Part shown: piece by piece, positions 52,340 to 61,300 of the stretch | Layout: each line of letters opens with the position of its first letter | Position numbering within the stretch: the stretch's first letter is position 1 | Made by a program: the position numbers and the translations under genes | DNA from: Klebsiella pneumoniae | GTDB taxonomy: Bacteria > Verrucomicrobiota > Verrucomicrobiia > Limisphaerales > SXTU01 | Reading direction: 5' to 3' | Length of the DNA: 64,000 bases | Assembly: GCA_943330855.2 (NCBI GenBank) | Contig: CALQJI020000005.1 | Span: 54,429 to 118,428, forward strand | The notes under the pieces: generated by a model | Told to the model about the DNA's origin: nothing | What the model saw: the letters and a program-made list of their open reading frames with translations, nothing else | The model's database searches: none

Positions 52340-55300
52340 TTGCCGGCAGTGAGCTTTTCAGCAATCAGTTCGACTCCGCAGAGGAGCGGCCCGGCCAGAG
52401 TTCCGGGCGTGCGGGTGAGCGTGATCTTCAAGTCCTTTTGGATGACGACGCCCTTAAACTCCTTCACCACCCCGCGCTGGGCGCCACCGGCGACACTGAC
52501 GATGTCGAACTTCTCCAGCACGGACCGGCCCTGCAAGGCCACGCCAAAGACGCGCTGCCCCGGCTTCAAGTCCTCCGGCTCGGCAAAGTGCAGCCGAATC
52601 GTATAGGCAGCCGACGGATGTGTGGGCCGGATTAAAGTCGGCTTGCCCTTGGTGGCCGTAGCCGTGCTCGGGAGCGAGGACGGCAACTCGACGCTCTCCT
52701 TGGAGCCGGGCAATTTGCTCCCCGTGCGACCTTCGTCCTCGTCGTCGTCCTTCGAGCGCGGCGGCTTGGTCTGTGTCGGGCGCACAATCTCAGGAGTGAT
52801 CGTGATCGCCTCGCCGTCACGCAGGCCCGAGGCCATGACCCACGGCAGTCCCGCGCCGCTCATCTGCGTAGCGTGCCGGCGGAAGTAGCCGCTCCCCTTC
52901 CCCGTCACTGTGATTGGCAGCCCCGGTGAATCGCCCCCGACCGACGGATACTCCAGCCACATCGTCCCGTCTTCCGCGCGGCGGTCGCCGGGCGCGCCGA
53001 AGTTGATGCCAATGCGTTCGATGCGGTCGCCCTCCTGCGCATCGAGGCCGAACTGGCTGTAGGTCCACAGCTCCATCTCGGGCATGTGGACCAGCGCGAG
53101 CGAGGTCTGGTTCTGGTAGGCGCACGTGCAGGTCCGCGTGTAATCCGGCGCGTTGAGCACGCCGTTGGCGACGACGAGGTTCGCCGTGCAGCCGGATTTG
53201 AACCCGCCGATGTTGGCCGTGCCGCTCTTGGAGAGCAGGTCGTAAAAGCCCGCCGCGCCGGAGCGGAACGTGAGCAGGTGCTCGCTGGCAACGATGTTGT
53301 TGCAGCCGTAGGCGCGCGAGACCCGCCACGGCTCCAGCTTGCCAGTCAGCGGATTGCGGACGAGGTGCGGCTTGCCGTCGAGGAGGTTGAACGCGCCGCT
53401 GGAGGCCTGATAGGAATTCGCGCTCGTGAAGATCAGTTCGTGGTGCAGGATGCACGGCCCGGTATATTTGCGCTGCAAGTCCTGCCAGCGCACGGAGCCA
53501 TCCGCGCCGCGATACGCGGTCATTCCCTCGCCGACCTCGTCCCTGAGTCGGTCGCTGGCCTTCGCACCGGCGAGCAGCAGGACATCGTGCTCCTTCGAGT
53601 AACTCAGCCACGTGCCGAAAATGTCGGTTGCCGCCGACCACAGCGGCTTGCCCGTGCGCACGTCGAGAGCCGCGATGCGGTAGTCCGTCGGCACAGGCGA
53701 ACCACGACGCTTGAGTTTGTCCTCGGCGCTCTTGGGCAGCTTGTCGAGCGCGTAGAGCCGGCCGTTTCCAGCAACAATGCCGTTGTGCAGGAAGCTGTGG
53801 AGGGCCGGTGCGCGCCAGAGCAGCTTGCCCGAGTGGCGGTCGAACGCCGCCAGCCCGCCGCTCGCGGAGAAATCCTCAATCGTGTTCGTCTGCACCAGAC
53901 CGCCAAACTTCTGCGTGTAGTTCGCAAAGCCTTCGCCGCCGATCAGCACGTCCTCGTAAAGGCCAATAAAGGCCCAGTCCCCGGGCGCTTTGCCATCGGG
54001 CGCGGCGGGCAGCGCGATGGTCGTGCGCAGCTTGCCCGTGCGCGCGTCGAGCACCTGGCAGGCACTGCCCACGGCGACATAAACCGAATCTTCAGTGGCG
54101 ACGTAGTTCGCGCCGCGACCGTTCGCGCCGGGGATATGCTTCTGATTGTAGGCCGTGCTCAACGGCGTGTTCGTGTAGCTCTTGTCGAAGTAGATGCCGA
54201 ACGTGCCGAGGTCTTTGAACTCGGTCTTCCACAGCAGCCGCCCCGTGTAAACGTCCCGCGCGCTGAAGCTGTTCAGCCCTTGCAAAATCAACCGCCCGCC
54301 GACCACCTGCTCGGACGGGCCGTGGCCGTGGCGCGGCAGCACGTCGAGGTTCGAGTTGCCGCCGAACCACAGCAGACCGAGCGGGGCTTTCACGCGCGCG
54401 TCGTCGGACTTCACCGTGTTGCCGATGTCGCCGTATTGATGTGTCCAGTCAGCGGCATCGGGCAACGCGCCCTCACGCGTCACGGTCAATTGACTGTCCT
54501 TTGACCCGACCTTTGCGCGCTCCAACTTCGCCGCCTCGATGAGTTGTTTGAACTCGGTCTGTGCTGCACCGCTAGCCGGCAGCACTAGGAAACCACCATA
54601 AGGCCGCAGCGAGTTATAAGCTGCTTGCAGCACGTCCTTCTCGCGGAATCGTGAGGCGAAGGACTCGCCTACGATGATGAGGTTGGCAATGTAGGGCGGC
54701 GCCTTGAAGCTCACCGGGTCGCCGACATGCAGCGTCACGCGCGAGCCGTAGAGACCGGCCGCATCGAAGCGACGGCGGAGTTGCTCCACTTTCGCCGCGT
54801 CCGGATCCACCACCACGAAGTTGAACTTGAAATTCGCCAACACCGCCTCCAGAAGCCGGCCATCGTCTGCGCCGAACCACAGCGCATAGCCCTCGTCCGC
54901 ATCTGCTGACGCGAGCAGCGCCTTCGCCTGTGCGGCGGTGACCTCGTCAAGCTGTGGCAACCGCGTCTCCGCGCGAAGGGTGGTGGGCTTCACCTTCTCC
55001 CTGCCGAACGCGTGGATGCGCCCGTCGAGCGTGACTGCAAGCAACATCCCGTTCGCTGCCAACAACCGCTCTGCGCCACCGGGCAGTGGCTGTGCCCACG
55101 CCACGCGCGGGTTGCGTAAACCTGTCGGCACTTCAAGTGCGGTCAGCGTGCTGCTCCCCGCCGCGTAAAGCCGGCCGCCGGCTTTGATGAGGTCGCCCGA
55201 TGCGTCGGCCTTCACCTCCCACAACAGGTTCGTGCCGTTGCGAAAATGGATGACCTGACTCTGGCGGTTCGTCGTGGCGGCGTAAATCTCCTGACCGACG

Positions 55301-56244
55301 ATCACGGGCTCGCTGTTGGTTAGCTTGCCGGCCTTGCCGGTTTTCAAGTCGTGGTTGCGCACACCGCGTAGCCGCGTGTGGACGTAGAATTCCGTTTCGC
55401 TCGCCGCGACGAATGAGCCGCCGTTGCCCTTGCCGCTGTTCGCGAGTTGGTAATGGAGAAAATCGCCCGTGTGCCGGTCGAACGCCGCCGGCACGGAACG
55501 CCCGCCGGGCACGAGCAGGATATCCTTCGTGGCGACAAGAGATCCCTGCGGAGCCACGCCCGCGAAGGACGGCGCATTGTGCGGCTGCTTGATGAACTGC
55601 GAGCCGGTGCCGTCGTTCACCCACGCCACCTTGCCCGTCTCGGCGTCCACCGCGTAAATAAACGTGCCCATGAACGGCCAGATGCTCGCGGCGAAATACA
55701 CGCGCCCATCGCGCAACACCGGGCCGCCGCGCGCGGGCCACGCGGAGATGACGCGCTGGTTGCCGAGCACCTTGCGGTCGGACGGCCCGCCACGCAGCTT
55801 CCACTTCAGCGTCCCGTCCTCTGCGCTCACGCAGTAGAGATGCCCGTCGTCGCTGGTGAAATAGACTTTGCCTTGCCACGCGACCGGCGCGAAGCGCACC
55901 GGGCCGTCCGTGTAAAATGCCCAGAGTTCCTTCCCCGTCCGCAAGTCGAGCGCCACCACCTTGTCCGTGTCGTTGAAGCCGACGAACACGCGCTCGCCCA
56001 TCACCACCGGCTCGAAGACGCGGTCATACGGCATCAGGTCGTGGTTGAGCGGATCATCCCACACCTGCACGCGCGGCGAATACTGCCGGGTCCATTGCAG
56101 ATGCAACTGGGCGGGCAGCTCTTCGGGCGAGGCAGCGGAGCGGTTCGCGTCGGCGCGCCACATCGGCCAGTCGGCTGCGTTCGCGGGCAGGGTGAGCAGC
56201 AAGGCAAGCAGTCCGGCCAGCCGGGTAAAGTTGAGGCGAGTGTT
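52336..56244 (-). CDS. exported PQQ-like beta-propeller protein with methyltransferase-like and malectin-like domains (1,302 aa)
   Basis: The signal peptide (MNTRLNFTRLAGLLALLLTL) starts at ATG 56244. Order: a first PQQ-like propeller part (ADWPMWRADANRSAASPEEL, VVALDLRTGKELWAFYTDGP, GHLYCVSAEDGTLKWKLRGG); a Rossmann segment (about 455-570) with GYALWFGADDGRLLEA, VVVDPDAAKVEQLRRRF and VTLHVGDPVSF that looks like a class I SAM-methyltransferase core; a second propeller part (VYTGRLLWKTEFKDLG, LAAFDRHSGKLLWRAP); a Cys-rich segment (SGCTANLVVANGVLNAP, TCTCAYQNQ); and a C-terminal malectin-like segment (AAYTIRLHFAEPEDL). An exported methyltransferase is hard to picture, so the Rossmann part may be structural. 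It is paralogous to the next gene and probably acts at the envelope. The Cys-rich part could bind metal or haem (CTCAY). Confidence 0.8.
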   Translation of the reverse strand, partial: NTRLNFTRLAGLLALLLTLPANAADWPMWRADANRSAASPEELPAQLHLQWTRQYSPRVQVWDDPLNHDLMPYDRVFEPVVMGERVFVGFNDTDKVVALDLRTGKELWAFYTDGPVRFAPVAWQGKVYFTSDDGHLYCVSAEDGTLKWKLRGGPSDRKVLGNQRVISAWPARGGPVLRDGRVYFAASIWPFMGTFIYAVDAETGKVAWVNDGTGSQFIKQPHNAPSFAGVAPQGSLVATKDILLVPGGRSVPAAFDRHTGDFLHYQLANSGKGNGGSFVAASETEFYVHTRLRGVRNHDLKTGKAGKLTNSEPVIVGQEIYAATTNRQSQVIHFRNGTNLLWEVKADASGDLIKAGGRLYAAGSSTLTALEVPTGLRNPRVAWAQPLPGGAERLLAANGMLLAVTLDGRIHAFGREKVKPTTLRAETRLPQLDEVTAAQAKALLASADADEGYALWFGADDGRLLEAVLANFKFNFVVVDPDAAKVEQLRRRFDAAGLYGSRVTLHVGDPVSFKAPPYIANLIIVGESFASRFREKDVLQAAYNSLRPYGGFLVLPASGAAQTEFKQLIEAAKLERAKVGSKDSQLTVTREGALPDAADWTHQYGDIGNTVKSDDARVKAPLGLLWFGGNSNLDVLPRHGHGPSEQVVGGRLILQGLNSFSARDVYTGRLLWKTEFKDLGTFGIYFDKSYTNTPLSTAYNQKHIPGANGRGANYVATEDSVYVAVGSACQVLDARTGKLRTTIALPAAPDGKAPGDWAFIGLYEDVLIGGEGFANYTQKFGGLVQTNTIEDFSASGGLAAFDRHSGKLLWRAPALHSFLHNGIVAGNGRLYALDKLPKSAEDKLKRRGSPVPTDYRIAALDVRTGKPLWSAATDIFGTWLSYSKEHDVLLLAGAKASDRLRDEVGEGMTAYRGADGSVRWQDLQRKYTGPCILHHELIFTSANSYQASSGAFNLLDGKPHLVRNPLTGKLEPWRVSRAYGCNNIVASEHLLTFRSGAAGFYDLLSKSGTANIGGFKSGCTANLVVANGVLNAPDYTRTCTCAYQNQTSLALVHMPEMELWTYSQFGLDAQEGDRIERIGINFGAPGDRRAEDGTMWLEYPSVGGDSPGLPITVTGKGSGYFRRHATQMSGAGLPWVMASGLRDGEAITITPEIVRPTQTKPPRSKDDDEDEGRTGSKLPGSKESVELPSSLPSTATATKGKPTLIRPTHPSAAYTIRLHFAEPEDLKPGQRVFGVALQGRSVLEKFDIVSVAGGAQRGVVKEFKGVVIQKDLKITLTRTPGTLAGPLLCGVELIAEKLTAGK

Positions 56245-56308
56245 CATCAAGCGCAGCGCGCCCCGGCACAGACGCACGCGGCGGGAATTAGTTTCGGGGT
56301 GGGGTTGC

Positions 56309-59182
56309 TCACATCCTCCCCGGCACGCGGGCGGGGTTGGGCAGCGGGTCCATCGTCAGGCCCGCGCGCACGATCTCGATTCCGTTGAGCAACGTCTGGC
56401 CCGCGTGCGCGTCGAGCTTCACGGTGAGCGTGCCGTCGCTCACGACGACTTTGGAAATGGTCTTGGTCAGCACGCGCATCCCGCCGCCAGACTCGCCGAG
56501 CACGTCGAGATTCTCCAACGCGACTTGGTTCTGCAGCCGCACGGTGAACTTCCGCCCGCCGCGCTTCATCGCCGCCTCCGGCTCGGCGAAAGTGAGCCGC
56601 ACCGTGTAAGTGCCGGCTTTCAAACCCACCACGGTCACGCTCTGCAAGCCCTTCACGCCCGAGGCGCCGACCCACGGCCAGCCTTCGCCGCCTTCAATCC
56701 AAACGGAGTGCCGATAGTAAAACTCCGGAACTGCCGGCTCGGTGCGGACTGCGACCTTCGGCGATGGTCCGCCCACGGCGGGATAGCCAAGCCACAGCGT
56801 GCCGTCGTCCGTCTTGCGGTCGCCGGGCGCACCAAAGTTGATGCCCACGCGCTCGATCTTTCCAGCCAGTGAGTTGGATGGCGTCGCGCCCCACGCGGCC
56901 CATTGCTCGAACGTCGGCGGCAGGCTCACAAGCGAGAGCGCCATCGGCAGCGGGTAGCTGCAACTGCAACCCTCGAAGAAGTAAGGCACATTCAGCACGC
57001 CGTTCGCCGGGATGACGCTGCTCGTGCAACCGGAGCGCGGGCCGCTGACGTGGATGGTGCCGCTGTCGAGGCGCTTGTCGTAAAACGCCGCCGTGCCCGA
57101 GCGCATCGTGTAGAGGTGGCCGTAGTCGAAGCCGCCGTCGCAGCCGTAGCTCTTCGGGAACGCGCGCGCCTCGTAGTCGCCTGTGAGCGGGTTGACACGC
57201 GTGCCGGCCACGGGCGCGCCGGGCTTCCAATCGTCCTTCTGCATCGGCGGGCGATACTGGCTCTGCTGAACTTTCGCCCGGTCCACCTGCGAATGACTCC
57301 GGCGCAACTCCGGGGCCTCGGTCGCATCCAGCACGCGGCCCGTGTAAACGTCGCTGAACACAGCGGGCTGAAGTTTGTAATCCTGTTTGCCCTGTCGGTT
57401 CGTGATGTCGAGCCAGTCCTTGTCCGTGCTGACCATCACGCCATCAATGAACTTCGGCTGCGGCGAACGCTTGAAGTGCCCGAGCGTGTCGTCGAACCAC
57501 AGCACGCCGAGGGGAGCCTTCACCAGTTCGTCCGCGCTCGGCTGGAAATCTCCCTTGTAGTTCGTGCTGCCGGCGAGCGCGCCCTCGCGGGTGATGACGA
57601 CCAGTCCATTCGAAAGTTGCTTCACGCTCGCCTGTGGCAACTGCGCGACTTCCGCAACGCGCGCCAACGACTCCGGCCCAACAAGTCGCCCACCGTATGG
57701 CCGCAGCCAATTGTAAATCTGCTTCAAGGCGGCGGGGTCCGGTAGCGCCGCGTCGGGCGCGACCACGATGAGGTTCGCGAAGTAAGGCGGCAGCCCTGAC
57801 GCAGTCGGCGCGATCTGCCGCAACGCGACGCGCTCGCCGTAAAGCCAGGCCGCTGCGAGTCGCGTCCGCGCGGCAGCGATGCTCGCGCTGCTGTCAGCGA
57901 GTGCGAGAATCTTGAACTGGCTTTGGTTCGCGAGCGCTTCGAGAAAGCCCGGTTCGCCCAAGCCCAGCAGGAGCGCGTAACCGCGGTCGGCTCCCGCAGC
58001 AGCGAGAAATTTATTTGCGGTAAGCAGGACACTCTTGTCCAACGATGCGGGGGGCTTCTTCGGCGGCAACGCTAACAAGCGTGGCTCCTTCATTGTGGCG
58101 TCGCCCAACGCGTAAAGACCGCCTTCCTCGGTGACCACGAAGCACTTCCCATCCGCTGCGAGCACGCTGTGAACCTTGCCGGTCACGCCTGCCCAAACTT
58201 CATCGAAGCTCCACTCGCGCCCGCCCGCGCGGAAGCTGCGGCGCACGCCGGCGGTGCCCTCGGCACGCGGCTTGTCCTCGTGGCGCACGGCGTTGACCTC
58301 TTTGTCGAAGAGCAGGCCGAGCCGCTTCTGCCGCTGCGTTTCCTTCTCGTCCGGCGTCGAGGCGAACCAGCCGCCGGGCAGCCGGCCCGCCGCTGGCAGA
58401 GCAAAGTCTTTCAACACGCCCGTCGCCAATTCAAAGCGCGCCGGATACGCCGAGCTGCACGGCACGACGAGGTCCGCGCCGTCCACCAGCAAGTAGCCCT
58501 GCGGAGCCACGCCGCCGAAGGCTTCGGCCTGATGGGGATGCACACCGTAGAGATAGCTAGTGCGGTCGTTGAGCCAGATCTCGCGCCCGGTCGCGGCGTC
58601 GAGGCAGTAGATGAACACGCCTTCGAGCGGCCAGACGCCGGCGGCGAAATACACGCGGCCCGCGTGCAGCACCGGCCCGCCGCGAATCGGCCACACGGAG
58701 ATGAGCCGGCCATTGCCGAGAAGCTGTCGGTCATTCGGCACCGCGCGTTTCTGCCAGAGCAGCTCACCCGTGGCCGCCGACACGCAGCGGAGAACGCCAT
58801 CGTCGGAACCGAAGATGACGCGCCCATCGCCCGCGACCGGCGCGAACCGCACCGGGCCGTCGGCGAAAGCCTTCCACAGCACCGAGCCCGTGTCGGTGGC
58901 GTGAGCGGTGACACTGTCCTCACGCGACGAGGCCACGAAGAGCCGCTGGCCCAGCACAACCGGTTCGTAGCCACGGTCGAATTGCAGGCGCACATCGCGA
59001 TAGGCTGGCTTGAGTGGGCCCAGCTCGCGGCTCCAGAGGACGGACAGCTTCTCCGGCAACTCAGTCGTGACGCTCGCCGTGCGGCCGGGGTTGGCCCGCC
59101 ACATGGGCCAGTCACTCGCATGCAGCGAGAACACACCGAGCAGCAGCGTGGCAGCGAGCGCGAGTGCGGACAGCCGGTTCAC
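56309..59182 (-). CDS. exported PQQ-like beta-propeller protein with methyltransferase-like and malectin-like domains (957 aa)
   Basis: Shorter paralogue of its neighbour with the same plan: a signal peptide (LSALALAATLLLGVFSLHA), DWPMWRANPGRTASVTTELP, propeller blades (DGVLRCVSAATGELLWQKRA, VFIYCLDAATGREIWLND), a Rossmann segment (about 385-500: GYALLLGLGEPGFLEALANQ, AAAWLYGERVALRQIAP), YTGRVLDATEAPE, the Cys-rich block SGCTSSVIPANGVLNVPYFF then GCSCSYP, and a malectin-like end (GTYTVRLTFAEPEAA). In this copy the SAM-binding acidic residue after strand 2 is replaced (ALADSSASIAAAR), and part of the second propeller is missing. It starts 3 bp after ridA and is followed by the larger paralogue, so one operon is likely. 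The function is unknown; a periplasmic location is expected. Confidence 0.8.
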   Translation of the reverse strand: MNRLSALALAATLLLGVFSLHASDWPMWRANPGRTASVTTELPEKLSVLWSRELGPLKPAYRDVRLQFDRGYEPVVLGQRLFVASSREDSVTAHATDTGSVLWKAFADGPVRFAPVAGDGRVIFGSDDGVLRCVSAATGELLWQKRAVPNDRQLLGNGRLISVWPIRGGPVLHAGRVYFAAGVWPLEGVFIYCLDAATGREIWLNDRTSYLYGVHPHQAEAFGGVAPQGYLLVDGADLVVPCSSAYPARFELATGVLKDFALPAAGRLPGGWFASTPDEKETQRQKRLGLLFDKEVNAVRHEDKPRAEGTAGVRRSFRAGGREWSFDEVWAGVTGKVHSVLAADGKCFVVTEEGGLYALGDATMKEPRLLALPPKKPPASLDKSVLLTANKFLAAAGADRGYALLLGLGEPGFLEALANQSQFKILALADSSASIAAARTRLAAAWLYGERVALRQIAPTASGLPPYFANLIVVAPDAALPDPAALKQIYNWLRPYGGRLVGPESLARVAEVAQLPQASVKQLSNGLVVITREGALAGSTNYKGDFQPSADELVKAPLGVLWFDDTLGHFKRSPQPKFIDGVMVSTDKDWLDITNRQGKQDYKLQPAVFSDVYTGRVLDATEAPELRRSHSQVDRAKVQQSQYRPPMQKDDWKPGAPVAGTRVNPLTGDYEARAFPKSYGCDGGFDYGHLYTMRSGTAAFYDKRLDSGTIHVSGPRSGCTSSVIPANGVLNVPYFFEGCSCSYPLPMALSLVSLPPTFEQWAAWGATPSNSLAGKIERVGINFGAPGDRKTDDGTLWLGYPAVGGPSPKVAVRTEPAVPEFYYRHSVWIEGGEGWPWVGASGVKGLQSVTVVGLKAGTYTVRLTFAEPEAAMKRGGRKFTVRLQNQVALENLDVLGESGGGMRVLTKTISKVVVSDGTLTVKLDAHAGQTLLNGIEIVRAGLTMDPLPNPARVPGRM

Positions 59183-59185
59183 AGT

Positions 59186-59629
59186 TCAGCCCTTGATCTC
59201 GAAGATTGCCTCAACTTCGACGGCCGCGCCGGTGGGGAGCTGCGCGAAACCCAGCGCGCTGCGGGCGTGGTAGCCGTCGCCGTCCTTGCCGAAGATCGTG
59301 TGCAACAGGTCCGACGCGCCGTTGATGACGAGGTGCTGGTCGGTGAACTCCATCGTCGTGTTCACGCAGCCGAGCACCTTGATCACGCGCAAGCCGTCCA
59401 GCGTGCCGTGGGTCTGCCAGACAGAGCGCAGGATTTTCTCCGCGCAGTTCTTGGCGGCGGCGTAGCCCTGCTCAACGCTGAGGCCGGCCCCGCCCAGCTT
59501 GCCCTTGGCGTCGCTGACGTGGCCGGAGGAGATGAGCTGATTGCCGCTGCGGATGCAGAGGTTCAAATAGCCGGGGGTGATCTTCTCGAACTTGATACCG
59601 AGGCTCTCGGCGGTTTGTTGTGGAGTCAT
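59186..59629 (-). CDS. ridA: RidA/YjgF family protein
   Basis: 147 residues. This subgroup of Rid proteins is slightly longer than E. coli RidA (about 128). Landmarks: CIRSGNQLISSGHVSD, KGKLGGAGLSVEQGYAAAKN, CAEKILRSVWQTHGTLDG and VEVEAIFEIKG. Archetypal RidA hydrolyses reactive enamine/imine intermediates from pyridoxal-phosphate enzymes using a conserved Arg. The Arg in that region (about GYHARSALGFAQLP) is present. The ATG at 59629 begins the conserved part; upstream codons lack homology. It is the first gene of the operon with the two propeller proteins, an odd partnership for a cytosolic detoxifying enzyme. It faces a glutamine synthetase-like gene across about 240 bp. Confidence 0.88.
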   Translation of the reverse strand: MTPQQTAESLGIKFEKITPGYLNLCIRSGNQLISSGHVSDAKGKLGGAGLSVEQGYAAAKNCAEKILRSVWQTHGTLDGLRVIKVLGCVNTTMEFTDQHLVINGASDLLHTIFGKDGDGYHARSALGFAQLPTGAAVEVEAIFEIKG

Positions 59630-59872
59630 GGTGTTGTGTGCTTGCGCGCACCGCGTGGTGCGCGGCAGTGAGCGTGCCTTGGTTGACGCGAACGGGTCCA
59701 CGGCATTCGCGCGGCATTGCGAGCCTTCCGACCCCGCCTTCAAGTCACCTGTGGACTTCAAAACGCAACTCCACTAGAAAACCCGGACCTCGATGCACTC
59801 GCCCTCTCAACTGCTCGCCCAATCGAGACAAGTCCGGCGGCGCACCGGTTCGTGACTCCGTTCACACTCCCT
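59630..59872. promoter_or_regulatory. divergent intergenic region (ridA / glutamine synthetase-like)
   Basis: 243 bp between two divergently transcribed genes, expected to carry both promoters. The plus frame is open through part of it (from 59717), but the translation lacks family similarity. No operator was assigned. Confidence 0.4.
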
Positions 59873-61270
59873 ATGCAACTCGCCCAACTCCGACGCCTCG
59901 TTCGCTCCGGCTCCATTGACACCATCCTCGTCGCTGCCCCGGACCCGTTCGGACGGCTCGTGGGCAAGCGCTTCCGCGCCGACTTCTTCCTCGACTCGGT
60001 CGTGAAGCACGGCACGCACGGATGCAGCTACCTGCTCACGGTCAACATGGACATGGACCCGCTCGACGGCTTCAAGCTCGCGAGCTGGGCCACCGGCTTC
60101 GGCGACTTCGGGTTCCGTTCCGACCTGGACACGCTGCGCGTGCTGCCGTGGCAACCCGGCGCGGCGATGGTGCTGTGCGACTTCGTGCGCAACAGCGGCG
60201 AACTCGTCGCCGAAGCGCCCCGCTCCGTCCTCCGACGGCAACTCGACTCGCTCGCGAAGCAGGGCCAAACCTGCCTGTGCGCCAGCGAGCTGGAGTTCTA
60301 CCTCTTCAACCAGACTTACCACGCCGCGCACACGGGCGGCTACCGCGACCTCCAGCCTTCGAGCGATTACCGGATAGATTACCACCTCATGCAGCCGACG
60401 CGCGACGAGCCGCTCATGCGCGCCATCCGCAACAGCATGTGCGCGGCGCGCGTGCCCGTGGAAAGCAGCAAGGGCGAGTGGAGCTGCGGTCAGCACGAGC
60501 TGAACTTCACCTGCGCCGCGCCGCTCCCGATGGCCGACATGCACGCGGTCTTCAAGCAAGGCGTGCGCGAACTCGCCGAGCAGCACGGCAAATCCGTCAC
60601 CTTCATGGCCAAGTATGCGCCGGGTGAAGCCGGCAGCTCGTGCCATATACATATGAGCTTATGGAAGGGAGGGCAGAACCTGTTCGCGGGCGAAGCTGGC
60701 GAACAAGGCAAAAGGCAAAAGGCAAAAGGTAAAAGTGCGGAGCCGAAAGGCGTCGCTGGCTCCCGGCTCTTCCGCCAGTTCCTCGGCGGCCTCTTGAAAT
60801 ACTCCCCCGAGTTGTGCCTCTTCTACGGCCCCACCATCAACAGCTACAAGCGCTACCAGCCCGGCTCGTGGGCACCCACGCGCATGGCGTGGGCGGTGGA
60901 CAATCGCACCACCGGCTTCCGCGTCGTGGGGCACGGCGACTCGTTCCGCATCGAGAACCGCATGCCCGGCGCGGACGCGAACCCGTATCTCGCCTTCGCC
61001 GCGATGCTCGCCGCCGGCATGGCCGGCGTCCGCGAGGAGCTCGACTCTGGCGATGCCTACCTCGGCAACGCATACGTGGATGAACACCTCCCCCGCCTGC
61101 CCAGCTCCCTGCGCGACGCCACCGACCTGTTCGAGAAGTCCGAACTCGCCCGCTCCGCCTTCGGTGGCGACGTGGTGGACTTCTACGCCCACCACGCACG
61201 ACTGGAACACGAAGCGTTCAGCAACGCCGTTACGGACTGGGAGAAGCAGCGATATTTCGAGCAAATTTGA
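59873..61270 (+). CDS. glutamine synthetase family enzyme
   Basis: 465 residues, ATP-dependent ligase of the GS fold joining ammonia or an amine to the gamma-carboxyl of glutamate. A beta-grasp domain (DTILVAAPDPFGRLVGKRFR) precedes the catalytic domain with CASELEFYLFNQ, SCGQHELNFTC (metal Glu/His), SVTFMAKYAPGEAGSSCHIH (Mg and ATP site), YKRYQPGSWAPTRMAW and RIENRMPGADANPYLAFA. The last segment carries the substrate Arg. It lacks the C-terminal adenylylation loop of GlnA-I, and the layout fits the GlnA-like group that includes gamma-glutamyl amine ligases. An AAAAGGC-repeat insert (60705-60735) adds GKRQKAKGKSAEPKG in a surface loop. ATG 59873 is chosen as the start of homology. Confidence 0.88.
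   Translation: MQLAQLRRLVRSGSIDTILVAAPDPFGRLVGKRFRADFFLDSVVKHGTHGCSYLLTVNMDMDPLDGFKLASWATGFGDFGFRSDLDTLRVLPWQPGAAMVLCDFVRNSGELVAEAPRSVLRRQLDSLAKQGQTCLCASELEFYLFNQTYHAAHTGGYRDLQPSSDYRIDYHLMQPTRDEPLMRAIRNSMCAARVPVESSKGEWSCGQHELNFTCAAPLPMADMHAVFKQGVRELAEQHGKSVTFMAKYAPGEAGSSCHIHMSLWKGGQNLFAGEAGEQGKRQKAKGKSAEPKGVAGSRLFRQFLGGLLKYSPELCLFYGPTINSYKRYQPGSWAPTRMAWAVDNRTTGFRVVGHGDSFRIENRMPGADANPYLAFAAMLAAGMAGVREELDSGDAYLGNAYVDEHLPRLPSSLRDATDLFEKSELARSAFGGDVVDFYAHHARLEHEAFSNAVTDWEKQRYFEQI
60705..60735. repeat. AAAAGGC tandem repeat inside the glutamine synthetase-like gene
   Basis: Four near-identical 7-bp units (CAAGGCAAAAGGCAAAAGGC, then AAAAGGTAAAAG) lie in otherwise GC-rich coding DNA. They encode KRQKAKGKS between NLFAG and SRLFRQFLGG, which relatives join directly. 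The length keeps the frame. Confidence 0.75.
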
Positions 61271-61300
61271 GAGTGAGCACTCGCCGCGAATCGGCAGCAC

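Noticed and set aside
61271..61300. Possible bidirectional terminator between the convergent glutamine synthetase-like and TauE genes
   Set aside because: GTGAGCACT and GCACTCAC are weakly complementary, but there is no T-run in either direction and the stem is poor.
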